This document shows positions 1 through 8,452 of a stretch of DNA of 19,023 nucleotides, one piece after another. Made by a program: the position numbers and the translations under genes. Under the pieces are notes generated by a model. It had not been told where the DNA came from and ran no database searches. It worked only from the letters and a program-made list of their open reading frames with translations. Each line of letters begins with the position of its first letter. The first letter of the stretch is position 1. The stretch comes from Oscillospiraceae bacterium (GTDB taxonomy: Bacteria; Bacillota; Clostridia; Saccharofermentanales; Saccharofermentanaceae): positions 1 to 19,023 of the forward strand of contig CADBNJ010000033.1 of assembly GCA_902795955.1 (NCBI GenBank), in the 5' to 3' direction.

Positions 1-1236
1 CGGGCCCTTGCCGATAAGCGTAGCACCTCTTACCGGTTCGGCTATCCTGCCGCCGCGTATCATGTATGCCTCGTTTACAGCAAAGTTCAACTCACCCGTT
101 GCAGTATCGACGGATCCTCCGCCCATCTGTGTACAGTAAAGGCCTTCATCAGTTGCCGCTATTATCTCTTCGGGTGTTGACGAACCGTTCTCGATATAAG
201 TATTACTCATTCGCGACGTCGGCGCGAAAGTATAGTCTTCCCTTCTTGCACAGCCCGTGACAGGCATATTCATGCGGCGTGATCCGAGTTCATCAACAAG
301 GTAATTCTTAAGGATACCGTTCTCTATGAGAAGAAGGTCGGAGGATTCATTACCTTCGTCATCAGTATAATATGACCCCCACTCACCTTCTATCCTGGCG
401 TTATCCCTTGCAGACACTACGGAAGAAGCTATCTGTTCACCGAGTTTGCCGGTAAAGCATGAACTGCCGATACCGACTGAAGAAGCTTCCAAAGCGTGAC
501 CGCATGCTTCGTGGAAAATGACTCCGCCAAAACCGTTGCAGATTATGACAGGCATCTTGCCTGAAGGAGCATATCCCGCATTGACCATTCTTATCGCAGT
601 ATCACAGCACTCCCTGACCTTATCGATAAACGGGTATTCATTAATGAATTCATATCCCCTTTGCGTGCCGGGTGACACACGGCCTGTCTGTTTCTCATTG
701 CCCTTCGTAGCAATGGCTTCCATTGACAGACGGATCCGCTTCTTGGTCTCTTCCCTGTTTACACCTCTTGAATTAACTACTCTTATTGTCTTGGAAGAAG
801 CATTATAACCGCCCGTTACCTGTGTGATGAGAGGATCGTAATCAAGTGCAAAAGATGCAGCTTTTTTGAGAATATCGACAGTATCGGATTTGGGTATCGT
901 ATCCGGATCGATGTTTACCGTGCTGGGAGAAGTCCTGCAAAGTTCCCTGATGACGGCAGCTGCCTGTTCCGCAGATCCCTGCAGAGCACGGGCAGCCTCC
1001 CTTGCCATGTGTATGAGCGACGATGTCTCAAGGTTATTGGAATAAACATATACGCTGTTTGTTCCCTGCATTATCCTGATTCCGATGCCGGCACCTGCGC
1101 CGGTTCCTGCTCTAATTACTTTGCCGTTCAGAAGACTGACGCCCCTGGTGGACTCTTCTTCAAGATATACTTCCGCAAAATCGGCTTTGCCCGACAATGC
1201 AGCCTCCAAAATCAAACTGATGTCGTTGTCATTCAT
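1..1236 (-). CDS. tldD: TldD-family metalloprotease, 3' end cut by window edge
   Basis: The minus strand is open from an ATG at 1236 to the window edge, giving 412 codons without a stop. The family is usually about 450-480 residues, so the last 40-70 are missing. TldD and its partner TldE/PmbA form a cytosolic zinc metalloprotease that degrades unfolded or modified peptides. The zinc-binding and catalytic motif HEACGH is at residues 242-247, matching the HExxxH of the family, and the last visible residues (GATLIGKGP) match the conserved stretch before the C-terminal part. The third zinc ligand, a cysteine in other members, would lie outside the window. The start follows the upstream hydrolase stop by one base, so translation is probably coupled; a GGAAG-like site lies inside the upstream gene. 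Whether tldE follows cannot be seen. Confidence 0.9.
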   Translation of the reverse strand, partial: MNDNDISLILEAALSGKADFAEVYLEEESTRGVSLLNGKVIRAGTGAGAGIGIRIMQGTNSVYVYSNNLETSSLIHMAREAARALQGSAEQAAAVIRELCRTSPSTVNIDPDTIPKSDTVDILKKAASFALDYDPLITQVTGGYNASSKTIRVVNSRGVNREETKKRIRLSMEAIATKGNEKQTGRVSPGTQRGYEFINEYPFIDKVRECCDTAIRMVNAGYAPSGKMPVIICNGFGGVIFHEACGHALEASSVGIGSSCFTGKLGEQIASSVVSARDNARIEGEWGSYYTDDEGNESSDLLLIENGILKNYLVDELGSRRMNMPVTGCARREDYTFAPTSRMSNTYIENGSSTPEEIIAATDEGLYCTQMGGGSVDTATGELNFAVNEAYMIRGGRIAEPVRGATLIGKGP

Positions 1237-1237
1237 G

Positions 1238-2542
1238 TCATTCACACTTCCAGAAATGAACGGAATAAGGTTCCATCAATGAACCGCCCCCAAAGTCATG
1301 GAGTTCACCGGTTATAAGATCTGTCGCTCTTCCGCACTGCGCATCGAAATGAGCACGGAATTCATTCGAATCCGCATTAACGGCCACGAGGACCCTCTCC
1401 TTACCTGTGCGTCTCTCAAATATAAGCTGTTTGGGCTGTATCAGTATGTTCTTGTATGAACCGTGATTCAAAGCATCAGATGAGACTTTTGCCTTGGCAA
1501 GTGACGCAATAAGATCAGTCAATTCATTCCACTCAGGCTTGTCCAAAGCAGGTCTCAGGCTCTCATCTCCCCAATGCTTGTCTCCTTCGATACCCCATTC
1601 ACTCCCGTAGTATACCGCAGGGACTCCGGGCATTCCGAAAACCATTCCGTATATAGGCTTGAGATGATTCTTATCAGTCAGTATCGAGGCAACTCTCGTA
1701 ACATCATGGTTATCCGCAAAAGAAAGAAGATGCTTGCCCGTGTAGAGGCACCATGGCTCGTTAGAGAACTGACGGTTAAGGGAATGTGCGATCTCAAACA
1801 TGTTGCCGCTGTTAAAGCTGGAGTATAAACCCTTATAGCATTCGTAATTTGTCACGCTGTTGCAGGCTTCATCATTCATCCATCTGTTATAATCTCCGTG
1901 CAGTGTCTCACCGAGAAGAACAAAATCCTCCTTGACCTGTCCCGCATACCATCTGAGTGCTTTGAGGAAATCGGCATCGAGGCAATATGCAACATCAAGT
2001 CTCAACCCGTCTATGTCATATTCGGATACCCAGTTCTTCATTACCTGATAGATATGGTCGCGGACCTCGCCGTTCCATGTATTGAGCTTTACAAGTTCAT
2101 AATGACCTTCCCAGCCCTCATACCAGAAACCGTCATTGTAATTGGAATTGCCGTCAAAAGAGATCTTAAACCAGTCTTTGTATGCAGAATCCCATTTGTG
2201 CTCCTGTACATCCCTGAATGCCCAGAATCCGCGTCCTACATGATTGAATACCCCGTCAAACATGATCTTGAGGCCGGCATCCTTTATCGCCTTGCAAACT
2301 GTCTTAAGATCCTCATTTGTTCCGAGTCTCGGATCGAGTGTCAGAAAATCCTTTGTATCATAACCGTGATAATCACTCGCAAACAACGGATTGAACAACA
2401 CGCAGGTTGCACCCAGCTTCGTGATGTGAGGAATAAAGTCGATTACTTTAAGTATCTTATGCTCATCCGGCGATCCGCCTTTGAGCGCGTCACATAAACC
2501 CAGAGGATATATCTGGTAAATAACTGATTCATCAAACCACAT
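1238..2542 (-). CDS. Cytosolic GH13 alpha-glucan hydrolase (alpha-amylase / maltodextrin-glucosidase type)
   Basis: This 434-residue protein carries the four conserved GH13 regions: DGVFNH (96-101), GLRLD with the nucleophile at D183, GETLHGD with the acid/base at E212, and FADNHD with the transition-state stabiliser at D280. It should hydrolyse alpha-1,4-glucosidic bonds in maltodextrins or glycogen fragments. There is no signal peptide, so it acts in the cytoplasm, probably on imported or stored glucan. It lacks the N-terminal domain of neopullulanases and cyclomaltodextrinases and has only a short C-terminal beta domain, so the exact substrate is not certain. The start is supported by TAGGAG eight to nine bases upstream. 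It lies 15 bases after the pyrE-like gene and one base before tldD, so the three are probably co-transcribed. No functional link to its neighbours is evident. Confidence 0.92.
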   Translation of the reverse strand: MWFDESVIYQIYPLGLCDALKGGSPDEHKILKVIDFIPHITKLGATCVLFNPLFASDYHGYDTKDFLTLDPRLGTNEDLKTVCKAIKDAGLKIMFDGVFNHVGRGFWAFRDVQEHKWDSAYKDWFKISFDGNSNYNDGFWYEGWEGHYELVKLNTWNGEVRDHIYQVMKNWVSEYDIDGLRLDVAYCLDADFLKALRWYAGQVKEDFVLLGETLHGDYNRWMNDEACNSVTNYECYKGLYSSFNSGNMFEIAHSLNRQFSNEPWCLYTGKHLLSFADNHDVTRVASILTDKNHLKPIYGMVFGMPGVPAVYYGSEWGIEGDKHWGDESLRPALDKPEWNELTDLIASLAKAKVSSDALNHGSYKNILIQPKQLIFERRTGKERVLVAVNADSNEFRAHFDAQCGRATDLITGELHDFGGGSLMEPYSVHFWKCE

Positions 2543-2557
2543 GTAAAATAACTCCTA

Positions 2558-3406
2558 TCAGCAGAAACCCTTTGATCTCGCAAGTTCCGCTCTCTCTTTA
2601 TTCTTGCCGCCGAGCGCGATCTGCTCCTCAATGAAGGAAGGATGCGAGGCGATAAAATCTCTCATGTATTTATCGGGATCTGCAAGGAAACTCATAACAA
2701 GATCGAACTGAGCCTGATCGATAATACCCTGTGCCAGTGCTTCGGTAAAAAGCTCCTTGTCAATTCCCGCAAGCGTCTTCATTGCGATACCCATGGATCT
2801 GAGCTTCTCCTCACCGCCCTGGTGTCTGTCAACTACGGCGATTGTATTGTCGATCGATACTTCCTGGATATTAAGGACGGGAACCCATGCACGCTCATAA
2901 CTTGAAGCTTCCGTGATAAGGTCGGCAATGTGAAGCGACGTCTTACCCTTGAGGACAACATCCCCTGCATTTACCGTCTCGCGGAAATCAGAGGTGCTGT
3001 ATACAGCCGTAAGATCCTTGTAGATCGTGAGATGTGCCTTGCCGAGAATATAAGCGGGAACCATCGAGAATATGAAATCCCTTCTCTCGCCGCCCGAAAT
3101 GATGTCAAAATCAAATTCCTTTGCCGCATCAACAATGGAATCGATAACATTCCTGTATGAAGGCGACACATGATAGAGTCCGTAAAGAACTCCGAATATC
3201 TCCTTGGGCGCTGACAGTTTATCTTCAGCAATACTCTTCTCTATGAATTTGAGCACTTCGTTTGCTATCTCTTCATCATGCAGAAGGAAGTGCGTATTAC
3301 AGTAGAAAGGTCCTAATTTGCCAGATGTATACCAGAAAGGCTCATCTGCGGGTGCCACTCTTACTGCATTTGTCTTAAAAAGGTCTGAAATAATACGGTT
3401 GATCAT
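2558..3406 (-). CDS. pyrE: Orotate phosphoribosyltransferase-like protein (divergent PyrE)
   Basis: This 282-residue protein resembles the phosphoribosyltransferase group that makes orotidine 5'-monophosphate from orotate and PRPP. YTSGKLGPFYCN (26-37) matches the N-terminal substrate segment written roughly as kSGrisPyy.N in PyrE. SGGERRDFIFS (104-114) lies near the catalytic loop, and NTIAVVDRHQGGEE (187-200) sits where the PRPP-binding loop is expected. That loop reads VVDRHQGG instead of the usual acidic DDxxTxG form. The C-terminal tail from about 205 is longer than in the 200-220-residue PyrE proteins. The start has a strong GAGGAG site and its own promoter at 3435-3443. The adjacent pyr operon lacks any other pyrE, which supports this role, but it rests on motif reading only. 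Confidence 0.72.
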   Translation of the reverse strand: MINRIISDLFKTNAVRVAPADEPFWYTSGKLGPFYCNTHFLLHDEEIANEVLKFIEKSIAEDKLSAPKEIFGVLYGLYHVSPSYRNVIDSIVDAAKEFDFDIISGGERRDFIFSMVPAYILGKAHLTIYKDLTAVYSTSDFRETVNAGDVVLKGKTSLHIADLITEASSYERAWVPVLNIQEVSIDNTIAVVDRHQGGEEKLRSMGIAMKTLAGIDKELFTEALAQGIIDQAQFDLVMSFLADPDKYMRDFIASHPSFIEEQIALGGKNKERAELARSKGFC

Positions 3407-3434
3407 ATCTTACTCCTCAAAATTAATACATCTA

Positions 3435-3443
3435 ATTATACCA
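3435..3443 (-). promoter_or_regulatory. Extended -10 promoter for the pyrE-like gene
   Basis: On the minus strand the gap between feoAB and the pyrE-like gene contains TGGTATAAT: a perfect -10 hexamer with the TGn extension. No good -35 hexamer lies at 16-18 bases, as is usual for extended -10 promoters. Transcription would begin near 3428, about 20 bases before the start codon. It would drive pyrE-like, the GH13 gene and tldD. No intrinsic terminator separates it from feoAB, so read-through from the pyr operon is also possible. Confidence 0.6.
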
Positions 3444-3491
3444 TTATCACTGTGTATTAACGGTGAATATCTTAAATAAATTGAAAATTGT

Positions 3492-5831
3492 TCAGAAAAG
3501 GCTGCCGATAGAGTAAACGGCAAACGATATGAGCCAGGCAACGACACACTGCCATATTACTACGCCTGCAGCCCACTTGGCACCCATTTCCCTTCTTATC
3601 GACGCGATCGCGGCGACACAGGGCGTATAAAGGAGTGAGAATACAAGAAGTGACAACGCAGCGAGCGGCGTTAACGCACCCGCAACACTCTCGCCGAACA
3701 ACACTTTCAGGCTCGATACGACGCTCTCCTTGGCGATGAAGCCTGTTATGAGTGATGTTACTATCCGCCAGTCACCGAGGCCTATTGGAGCTAATACAGG
3801 CGCTATGAAGCCTGCAATGACGGCAAGTATGCTTTCGCGCGAATCGTCAACCATCCTGAAGCTGAAGTCAAAGCTCCTGAGGAGCCATATGATAATGGTG
3901 GCAACAAGTATTATCGTGAAGGCACGGCGGATGAAATCCCATGCTTTATCCTTAAGGAGCCTGTACACATTGCCTGCCTTGGGAAGCCTGTAATTGGGAA
4001 GCTCCATTACAAAAGGGACAGCCTCACCCTTGAACAGTGTATTGCGGTAGAACAGCGCAACTATAATGCCCGTAATAATGCCGAGCAGGTATAATCCCAC
4101 CATGATCAGTCCGCCGTAATCAGGGAAAAAAGCGTTTACAAAGAATGCGTATATCGGAAGCTTTGCCGTACAGCTCATAAAAGGCGTAAGAAGTATGGTC
4201 ATCCTCCTGTCCCTTTCGCTGGGAAGTGTCCTCGTAGCCATTACTGCAGGAACGGTGCAGCCGAAGCCGATCAGCATGGGAACGATGCTTCTTCCCGACA
4301 GGCCGATCTTACGCAGAAGCCTGTCCATAACAAAAGCGATCCGCGCAGCATAGCCGGTATCCTCAAGTATCGACAGGAAGAAAAAGAGCGTGATTATGAT
4401 CGGCAGAAAACTTAGCACGCTTCCGACACCGGCAAAGATGCCCTCTATGACCAGTCCGTGAATGAATGAATTTGCATGTGCATTCGCAAGTGCCGTGTCG
4501 GTAAGACCCGTCAGCTTGTCGACGCCGGCCTCGATAAGGTCCTGAAAGAATTTGCCGATCACGTTAAAAGTCAGCAGGAAAATGCAAGCCATTATCAAAA
4601 TGAATGCGGGAATGCCCGTGTATTTGCCCGTGAGGACCCTGTCAAGGCACTCACTGCGCCTGCGTTCCTTGCTGAGTTTGGGCTTGCGGAAGGTCCTTGA
4701 GCATACCTTCCTTATAAATGCGAAACGCATCTCGGCAATTGCCGCCGTTCTGTCAAGTCCGCGTTCCGTCTCCATCTGTCTGATCATGTGCTCGGCGGTC
4801 TTGAGCTCGTTGTCATCGAGCGCAAGTCTGTCGATTATCAGTTTGTCGCCTTCAATTAACTTGTTGATCGCAAAGAGGACAGGAATGCCGTTCTTTGCCG
4901 CATGATCCTCAATGAAATAAGTAAGAGAATGAATGCATCTGTGAACTGCGCCTCCGTGATCGTTCTCATCACAGAAGTCCTGCCGCCCGGGTCTCTCCTG
5001 ATACCTGGCAATGTGTATTGCGTGATCGATCAGCTCCTGGATTCCCTGATTCTTTGCAGCTGATATCGGTACGACAGGAACGCCCAGCTGAGCCTCCAGA
5101 GTGTTGACGTCAACGCTCCCGCCGTTAGATCTGAGCTCATCCATCATGTTGAGTGCGACGACCATCGGAATATCCATCTCCAGAAGCTGTAATGTCAGAT
5201 ACAGATTACGTTCGATGTTGGTCGCATCAACGATATTGATGATCGCTTTAGGCTTCTCATTGAGCACGAAGTCTCTTGATACAACTTCCTCGTTGCTGTA
5301 CGGGGACATTGAATAAATACCGGGGAGATCGGTCACAAGAGTATCGGGATGTCCTGTTATAACTCCGTCTTTGCGGTCCACCGTTACTCCGGGGAAATTA
5401 CCCACTCTCTGATTCGAACCCGTCAAAGCATTGAATAATGTGGTCTTGCCGCAGTTCTGATTGCCGACAAGAGCGAATGTAAGAGTAGTACCGGAAGGCA
5501 GCGGATTACCTGTTCCTTTGGGGTGGAACCTTCCGCCCTCACCCAGACCGGGGTGCTCGGTCTTACTGAATTCTGTCTGAACGCCGTGTTCAACATGTTC
5601 GTCCGGTTCAACAGGTTCGACAATGATCCGTTCTGCTTCAGACAGTCTCAAAGTAAGTTCGTAATCATAGAGTCTTACCTCTACGGGATCTCCCATCGGG
5701 GCATATTTGACGATCGATATCTCAGCGTCGGGGATTACACCCATATCAAGAAGGTGCTGTCTTAACGCACCCTCTCCTTCAACACTTCTGATCACGGCTC
5801 TCTGACCTGTCTTAAGCTCTTTGAGATTCAT
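3492..5831 (-). CDS. feoB: FeoA-FeoB fusion, ferrous iron transporter
   Basis: This 779-residue protein joins a FeoA SH3-like domain (about 1-75) to FeoB through a short linker. The FeoB G domain shows G1 GNQNCGKT (123-130), switch segment NFPGVT (145-150), G3 DLPG (168-171), G4 NMMD (228-231) and G5 SAAK (257-260). A membrane domain follows from about residue 404, with two Gate-like hydrophobic blocks. FeoB takes up Fe2+ across the cytoplasmic membrane using nucleotide hydrolysis; FeoA supports it. FeoB proteins are usually 650-780 residues, and many clostridial ones have fused FeoA. The start lies four bases after the pyrD stop, with its GGTGA ribosome binding site overlapping that stop, so translation is probably coupled to the pyr operon. 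No Fur box or separate promoter was seen upstream, because upstream is pyrD coding sequence. Confidence 0.95.
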   Translation of the reverse strand: MNLKELKTGQRAVIRSVEGEGALRQHLLDMGVIPDAEISIVKYAPMGDPVEVRLYDYELTLRLSEAERIIVEPVEPDEHVEHGVQTEFSKTEHPGLGEGGRFHPKGTGNPLPSGTTLTFALVGNQNCGKTTLFNALTGSNQRVGNFPGVTVDRKDGVITGHPDTLVTDLPGIYSMSPYSNEEVVSRDFVLNEKPKAIINIVDATNIERNLYLTLQLLEMDIPMVVALNMMDELRSNGGSVDVNTLEAQLGVPVVPISAAKNQGIQELIDHAIHIARYQERPGRQDFCDENDHGGAVHRCIHSLTYFIEDHAAKNGIPVLFAINKLIEGDKLIIDRLALDDNELKTAEHMIRQMETERGLDRTAAIAEMRFAFIRKVCSRTFRKPKLSKERRRSECLDRVLTGKYTGIPAFILIMACIFLLTFNVIGKFFQDLIEAGVDKLTGLTDTALANAHANSFIHGLVIEGIFAGVGSVLSFLPIIITLFFFLSILEDTGYAARIAFVMDRLLRKIGLSGRSIVPMLIGFGCTVPAVMATRTLPSERDRRMTILLTPFMSCTAKLPIYAFFVNAFFPDYGGLIMVGLYLLGIITGIIVALFYRNTLFKGEAVPFVMELPNYRLPKAGNVYRLLKDKAWDFIRRAFTIILVATIIIWLLRSFDFSFRMVDDSRESILAVIAGFIAPVLAPIGLGDWRIVTSLITGFIAKESVVSSLKVLFGESVAGALTPLAALSLLVFSLLYTPCVAAIASIRREMGAKWAAGVVIWQCVVAWLISFAVYSIGSLF

Positions 5832-5835
5832 TATT

Positions 5836-6750
5836 TCACCACAGCTTAAGCGTTCCGGTCAGTTCAGACAGTTCGATCTGATTGTCCTCACAGTACTGCT
5901 CCAGATCATTCGTAATATCGACGGGACACGCAGGATGAATAAGGCTTGCCGTGCCGATCTCGACGGCAGAAGCTCCGGCTATCATGAACTCGATAACGTC
6001 TTTATAGTTCATTACACCGCCGCATCCGATAACAGGTATATCAAGAACCTGCGAACATTCGGCAACCATCCTTACTGCCACGGGTTTGATGGCAGGACCG
6101 GAATAACCGCCCGTATTGTTATGAAGCACAGGGCGTCCCGTCCTGATGTCGATTACCATACCCAGCAATGTGTTTATAAGAACGACGGCATCGGCACCAG
6201 CGCTTTGAGCTGCAAGAGCCATTGCCTTTATATCCGTAACATTAGGTGTCAATTTGATCCAGAGAGGCAGACCGGTCCTCTGTCTCATGGCAGATACTAT
6301 CTCGCGTATCTGAGCAGGATCTGTACCTATGCTCATGCAGCCTGCCTTAACATTCGGGCACGACAGATTGATCTCAAGAGCGTCGATCTTATCCTTGTGA
6401 GGATCGAGCTTGTCGATCATTGCCATGTAATCATCATATGAATGTCCCGCTACATTGACTATTACACCGGTATTGAGCGATCTCATGTAATCGAGATCGT
6501 GTTCGATGAAATAATCTACTCCGGGATTCTGAAGTCCGACTGAATTGAGCATTCCGGCAGCCGTCTCTGCAACGCGCACGCCTTCGTTGCCTGCCCTGGG
6601 CTTTATCGTCAATCCCTTGGAAGACAGACCGCCGAGTATTGACAGATCGTAGTACCCGGATAATTCGTGTCCGAAATTACATGTTCCCGATGCAAGTATC
6701 AACGGACTCTTAAGGGAAACATTACCGACTTTTACCGATAATCTGCTCAC
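5836..6750 (-). CDS. pyrD: Dihydroorotate dehydrogenase B, catalytic subunit (class 1B)
   Basis: This 304-residue FMN enzyme oxidises dihydroorotate to orotate, the fourth step of UMP synthesis, passing electrons to PyrK and then NAD+. The catalytic base of class 1 enzymes is cysteine, seen as C131 in NLSCPNVK. K166 in LWIKLTPN fits the flavin-contacting lysine, and ILASGTCNFG (18-27) and IGCGGV near residue 240 match the substrate and FMN phosphate regions. Length and the adjacent pyrK place it in class 1B, a cytosolic enzyme, rather than the fumarate-linked 1A or the membrane class 2. Its ATG overlaps the pyrK stop as ATGA, so the two subunits are translationally coupled. feoAB follows after four bases. 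Confidence 0.96.
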   Translation of the reverse strand: MSRLSVKVGNVSLKSPLILASGTCNFGHELSGYYDLSILGGLSSKGLTIKPRAGNEGVRVAETAAGMLNSVGLQNPGVDYFIEHDLDYMRSLNTGVIVNVAGHSYDDYMAMIDKLDPHKDKIDALEINLSCPNVKAGCMSIGTDPAQIREIVSAMRQRTGLPLWIKLTPNVTDIKAMALAAQSAGADAVVLINTLLGMVIDIRTGRPVLHNNTGGYSGPAIKPVAVRMVAECSQVLDIPVIGCGGVMNYKDVIEFMIAGASAVEIGTASLIHPACPVDITNDLEQYCEDNQIELSELTGTLKLW

Positions 6751-7505
6751 AGGATCACCTCCTCGAAGGGAAAAACGGGGCCGTCCTTACAGCATCTGAC
6801 ATGCTTGAAAGGTATCCCTTCCTCCTCAGCCCTTACTTTGCAGACACAGACGAGACATATGCCGATGCCGCATGCCATACGCTGTTCCATTGATACATAG
6901 CAGCGGAGGCCTTTGTCTTTGGCCCAGTTCCCGACTGCTTTCATCATTGGAACGGGTCCTACGCAGCATACAACTGTGTTCTTGTCAGGTGACAGCGTAT
7001 CCAGGCCCGCAATGCAGGTGCCCTTGATGCCGTAATCACCTGAATCTGTAGTAACGATGTAATCATCACATGTGAGGCAGATCTGCGACTTATCTCTGAA
7101 GCCCTGAACCATGGTAACATCCTTGCCTGCCTGTCTGAGCACCTCATATGCGAAGTTGACCGGAAACACTCCCGTTCCGCCGCTGACGAGAATGAACGAA
7201 TCCGATAATCCAAGATCAAAACCGTTTCCCAAAGGTCCCAGCACATTGATGGTGCTTCCCTCTTCGATAGAAGCGAGTTCCTTTGTTCCCTCACCGACGA
7301 TCTTAATGCCGATGCAGAATGTACCGTTAACCTTGTCAACGCTTGCAATTCCGAAAGGTCTCTTGAGGAACCTGAAGCATGATACATTCACAAACTGTCC
7401 GGGAACTGCCTTTCCGGCAATATCAGCACAGCCGATCGTAAGATAAGCAGTATCGGATGTAAGCATCACGCGCTTTAAGACTTTACAAGTGTATTCCTGA
7501 TTCAT
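6747..7505 (-). CDS. pyrK: Dihydroorotate dehydrogenase B electron transfer subunit, FAD/2Fe-2S
   Basis: This 252-residue protein is the electron transfer partner of PyrD. It has a ferredoxin-reductase fold: KRPFGIA (48-54) in the FAD-binding beta barrel, GPLGNGF (90-96), and SGGTG (108-112) at the start of the NAD-binding half. Near the C terminus C212, C217, C220 and C238 or C239 give the C-x4-C-x2-C-x17/18-C cluster for one [2Fe-2S] centre. A tandem CC at 238-239 leaves the fourth ligand ambiguous. Two further cysteines (C180, C181) lie in the NAD domain. The start overlaps the pyrF stop as ATGA and the stop overlaps the pyrD start in the same way. As an iron-sulfur protein it is the only gene in the operon with an obvious link to iron uptake. 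Confidence 0.95.
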   Translation of the reverse strand: MNQEYTCKVLKRVMLTSDTAYLTIGCADIAGKAVPGQFVNVSCFRFLKRPFGIASVDKVNGTFCIGIKIVGEGTKELASIEEGSTINVLGPLGNGFDLGLSDSFILVSGGTGVFPVNFAYEVLRQAGKDVTMVQGFRDKSQICLTCDDYIVTTDSGDYGIKGTCIAGLDTLSPDKNTVVCCVGPVPMMKAVGNWAKDKGLRCYVSMEQRMACGIGICLVCVCKVRAEEEGIPFKHVRCCKDGPVFPFEEVIL

Positions 7506-8452
7506 ACGTATTTACGGTCCTTCAATGCGTTATTGAGTTTTGTTCTCATGTCTATCGCCTCATCACGCGTTGCTTTGGCAAAGTCAGAAGGATCGAGGTC
7601 CTCTCTCTTCTTCCACGCACACATGAGACTCCTCGATGCGTTCACGATAGAACCCTTACCGTCTGCCGTAAATGAAGCTACGGCAGCATCCGGGCCTGCT
7701 CCCTGTGCTCCGTAACCCGGAACAAGAATAAGGTTATGAGGCATCAGCTTACGCGCTTCGACAGCCTGTTCGGGCCATGTGGCGCCGACTACAGCGCCGA
7801 CTGAAGAGAATCCTTCTTCACCGGTCAGATCCTCTCCCCATGTGTTAACGAGAGATGCCATTGCTTCATATACTTTCCTGCCGTCGCCAAGCTCGAGATC
7901 CTGAAGATCTCCTGCCGAAGGATTGGATGTTCTTACAAGAATGAATATACCCTTGCCGTCTCTGCCGCAGACATCAAGGAAAGGCTTAACCCCGTCTATT
8001 CCGAGGTATCCGTTGACCGTGGCGCAATCGGCGTTCATCATGCTGACTTTGGTGCCGTTGATGATCTCTGTAGAGCCTAAGATGCCTTCTGCATAAGCAG
8101 TTGACGTCGCTCCGATATCGTTGCGCTTACAGTCTGCGATCACGAGCATACCTTTGCTCTGAGCATACTGTATTGTCTTGTTAAGCACTTTCAAAGCTTC
8201 GATTCCGTAAAGTTCATAATAAGCAAGCTGAGGTTTGATTGCAGGGACTATATCGTACACTGCGTCGATCAGCGCTTTGTTGAAGAGCCAGATGGCATGT
8301 GCCGTAGCTTTGGATGCATCATCAGGATATTCCCTCACGGCTTCATCGATAAGCACCTGAGGAATGTACTCCAGTTTGGGATCAAGTCCCATCACAGTAG
8401 GGTTATCAAGTTCCGCGATCCTTCTTACCAGTTCATCAGCAAAGTTTCTCAT
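7502..8452 (-). CDS. pyrF: Orotidine 5'-phosphate decarboxylase, long form
   Basis: This 316-residue enzyme decarboxylates OMP to UMP, the last step of the pathway. The catalytic network appears as D24 in MGLDPKLE, K72/K73-region AIKPQLAYYE, and DCKRNDIGAT (107-116), which contains the D-x-K-x-x-D signature with K109 and D112. VPGYGAQGA at about 240-250 matches the phosphate-binding part. The protein is longer than the 230-240-residue Bacillus and E. coli enzymes and fits the second PyrF subfamily of about 270-310 residues. The start codon lies 17 bases inside pyrC; the GGGAGG site about ten bases upstream is within pyrC codons. The stop overlaps pyrK. Confidence 0.95.
   Translation of the reverse strand: MRNFADELVRRIAELDNPTVMGLDPKLEYIPQVLIDEAVREYPDDASKATAHAIWLFNKALIDAVYDIVPAIKPQLAYYELYGIEALKVLNKTIQYAQSKGMLVIADCKRNDIGATSTAYAEGILGSTEIINGTKVSMMNADCATVNGYLGIDGVKPFLDVCGRDGKGIFILVRTSNPSAGDLQDLELGDGRKVYEAMASLVNTWGEDLTGEEGFSSVGAVVGATWPEQAVEARKLMPHNLILVPGYGAQGAGPDAAVASFTADGKGSIVNASRSLMCAWKKREDLDPSDFAKATRDEAIDMRTKLNNALKDRKYV

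Noticed and set aside
1898..2497. Open frame of 199 codons on the plus strand inside the GH13 gene
   Set aside because: It is antisense to a gene with all four GH13 motifs, has no ribosome binding site, and its translation has no recognisable domain.
3444..3491. Terminator for feoAB
   Set aside because: The best pairing, CCGTTA with TAATGG, has a wobble, an 11-base loop and no T-tract, and it overlaps the pyrE-like promoter.
5821..6441. Open frame of 206 codons on the plus strand over pyrD
   Set aside because: It lies antisense to well-conserved pyrD sequence, and the translation is cysteine- and arginine-rich without a known motif.
6959..7387. Open frame of 142 codons within pyrK in another frame
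   Set aside because: PyrK is complete with its flavin and iron-sulfur motifs in the other frame; this one is a shadow.
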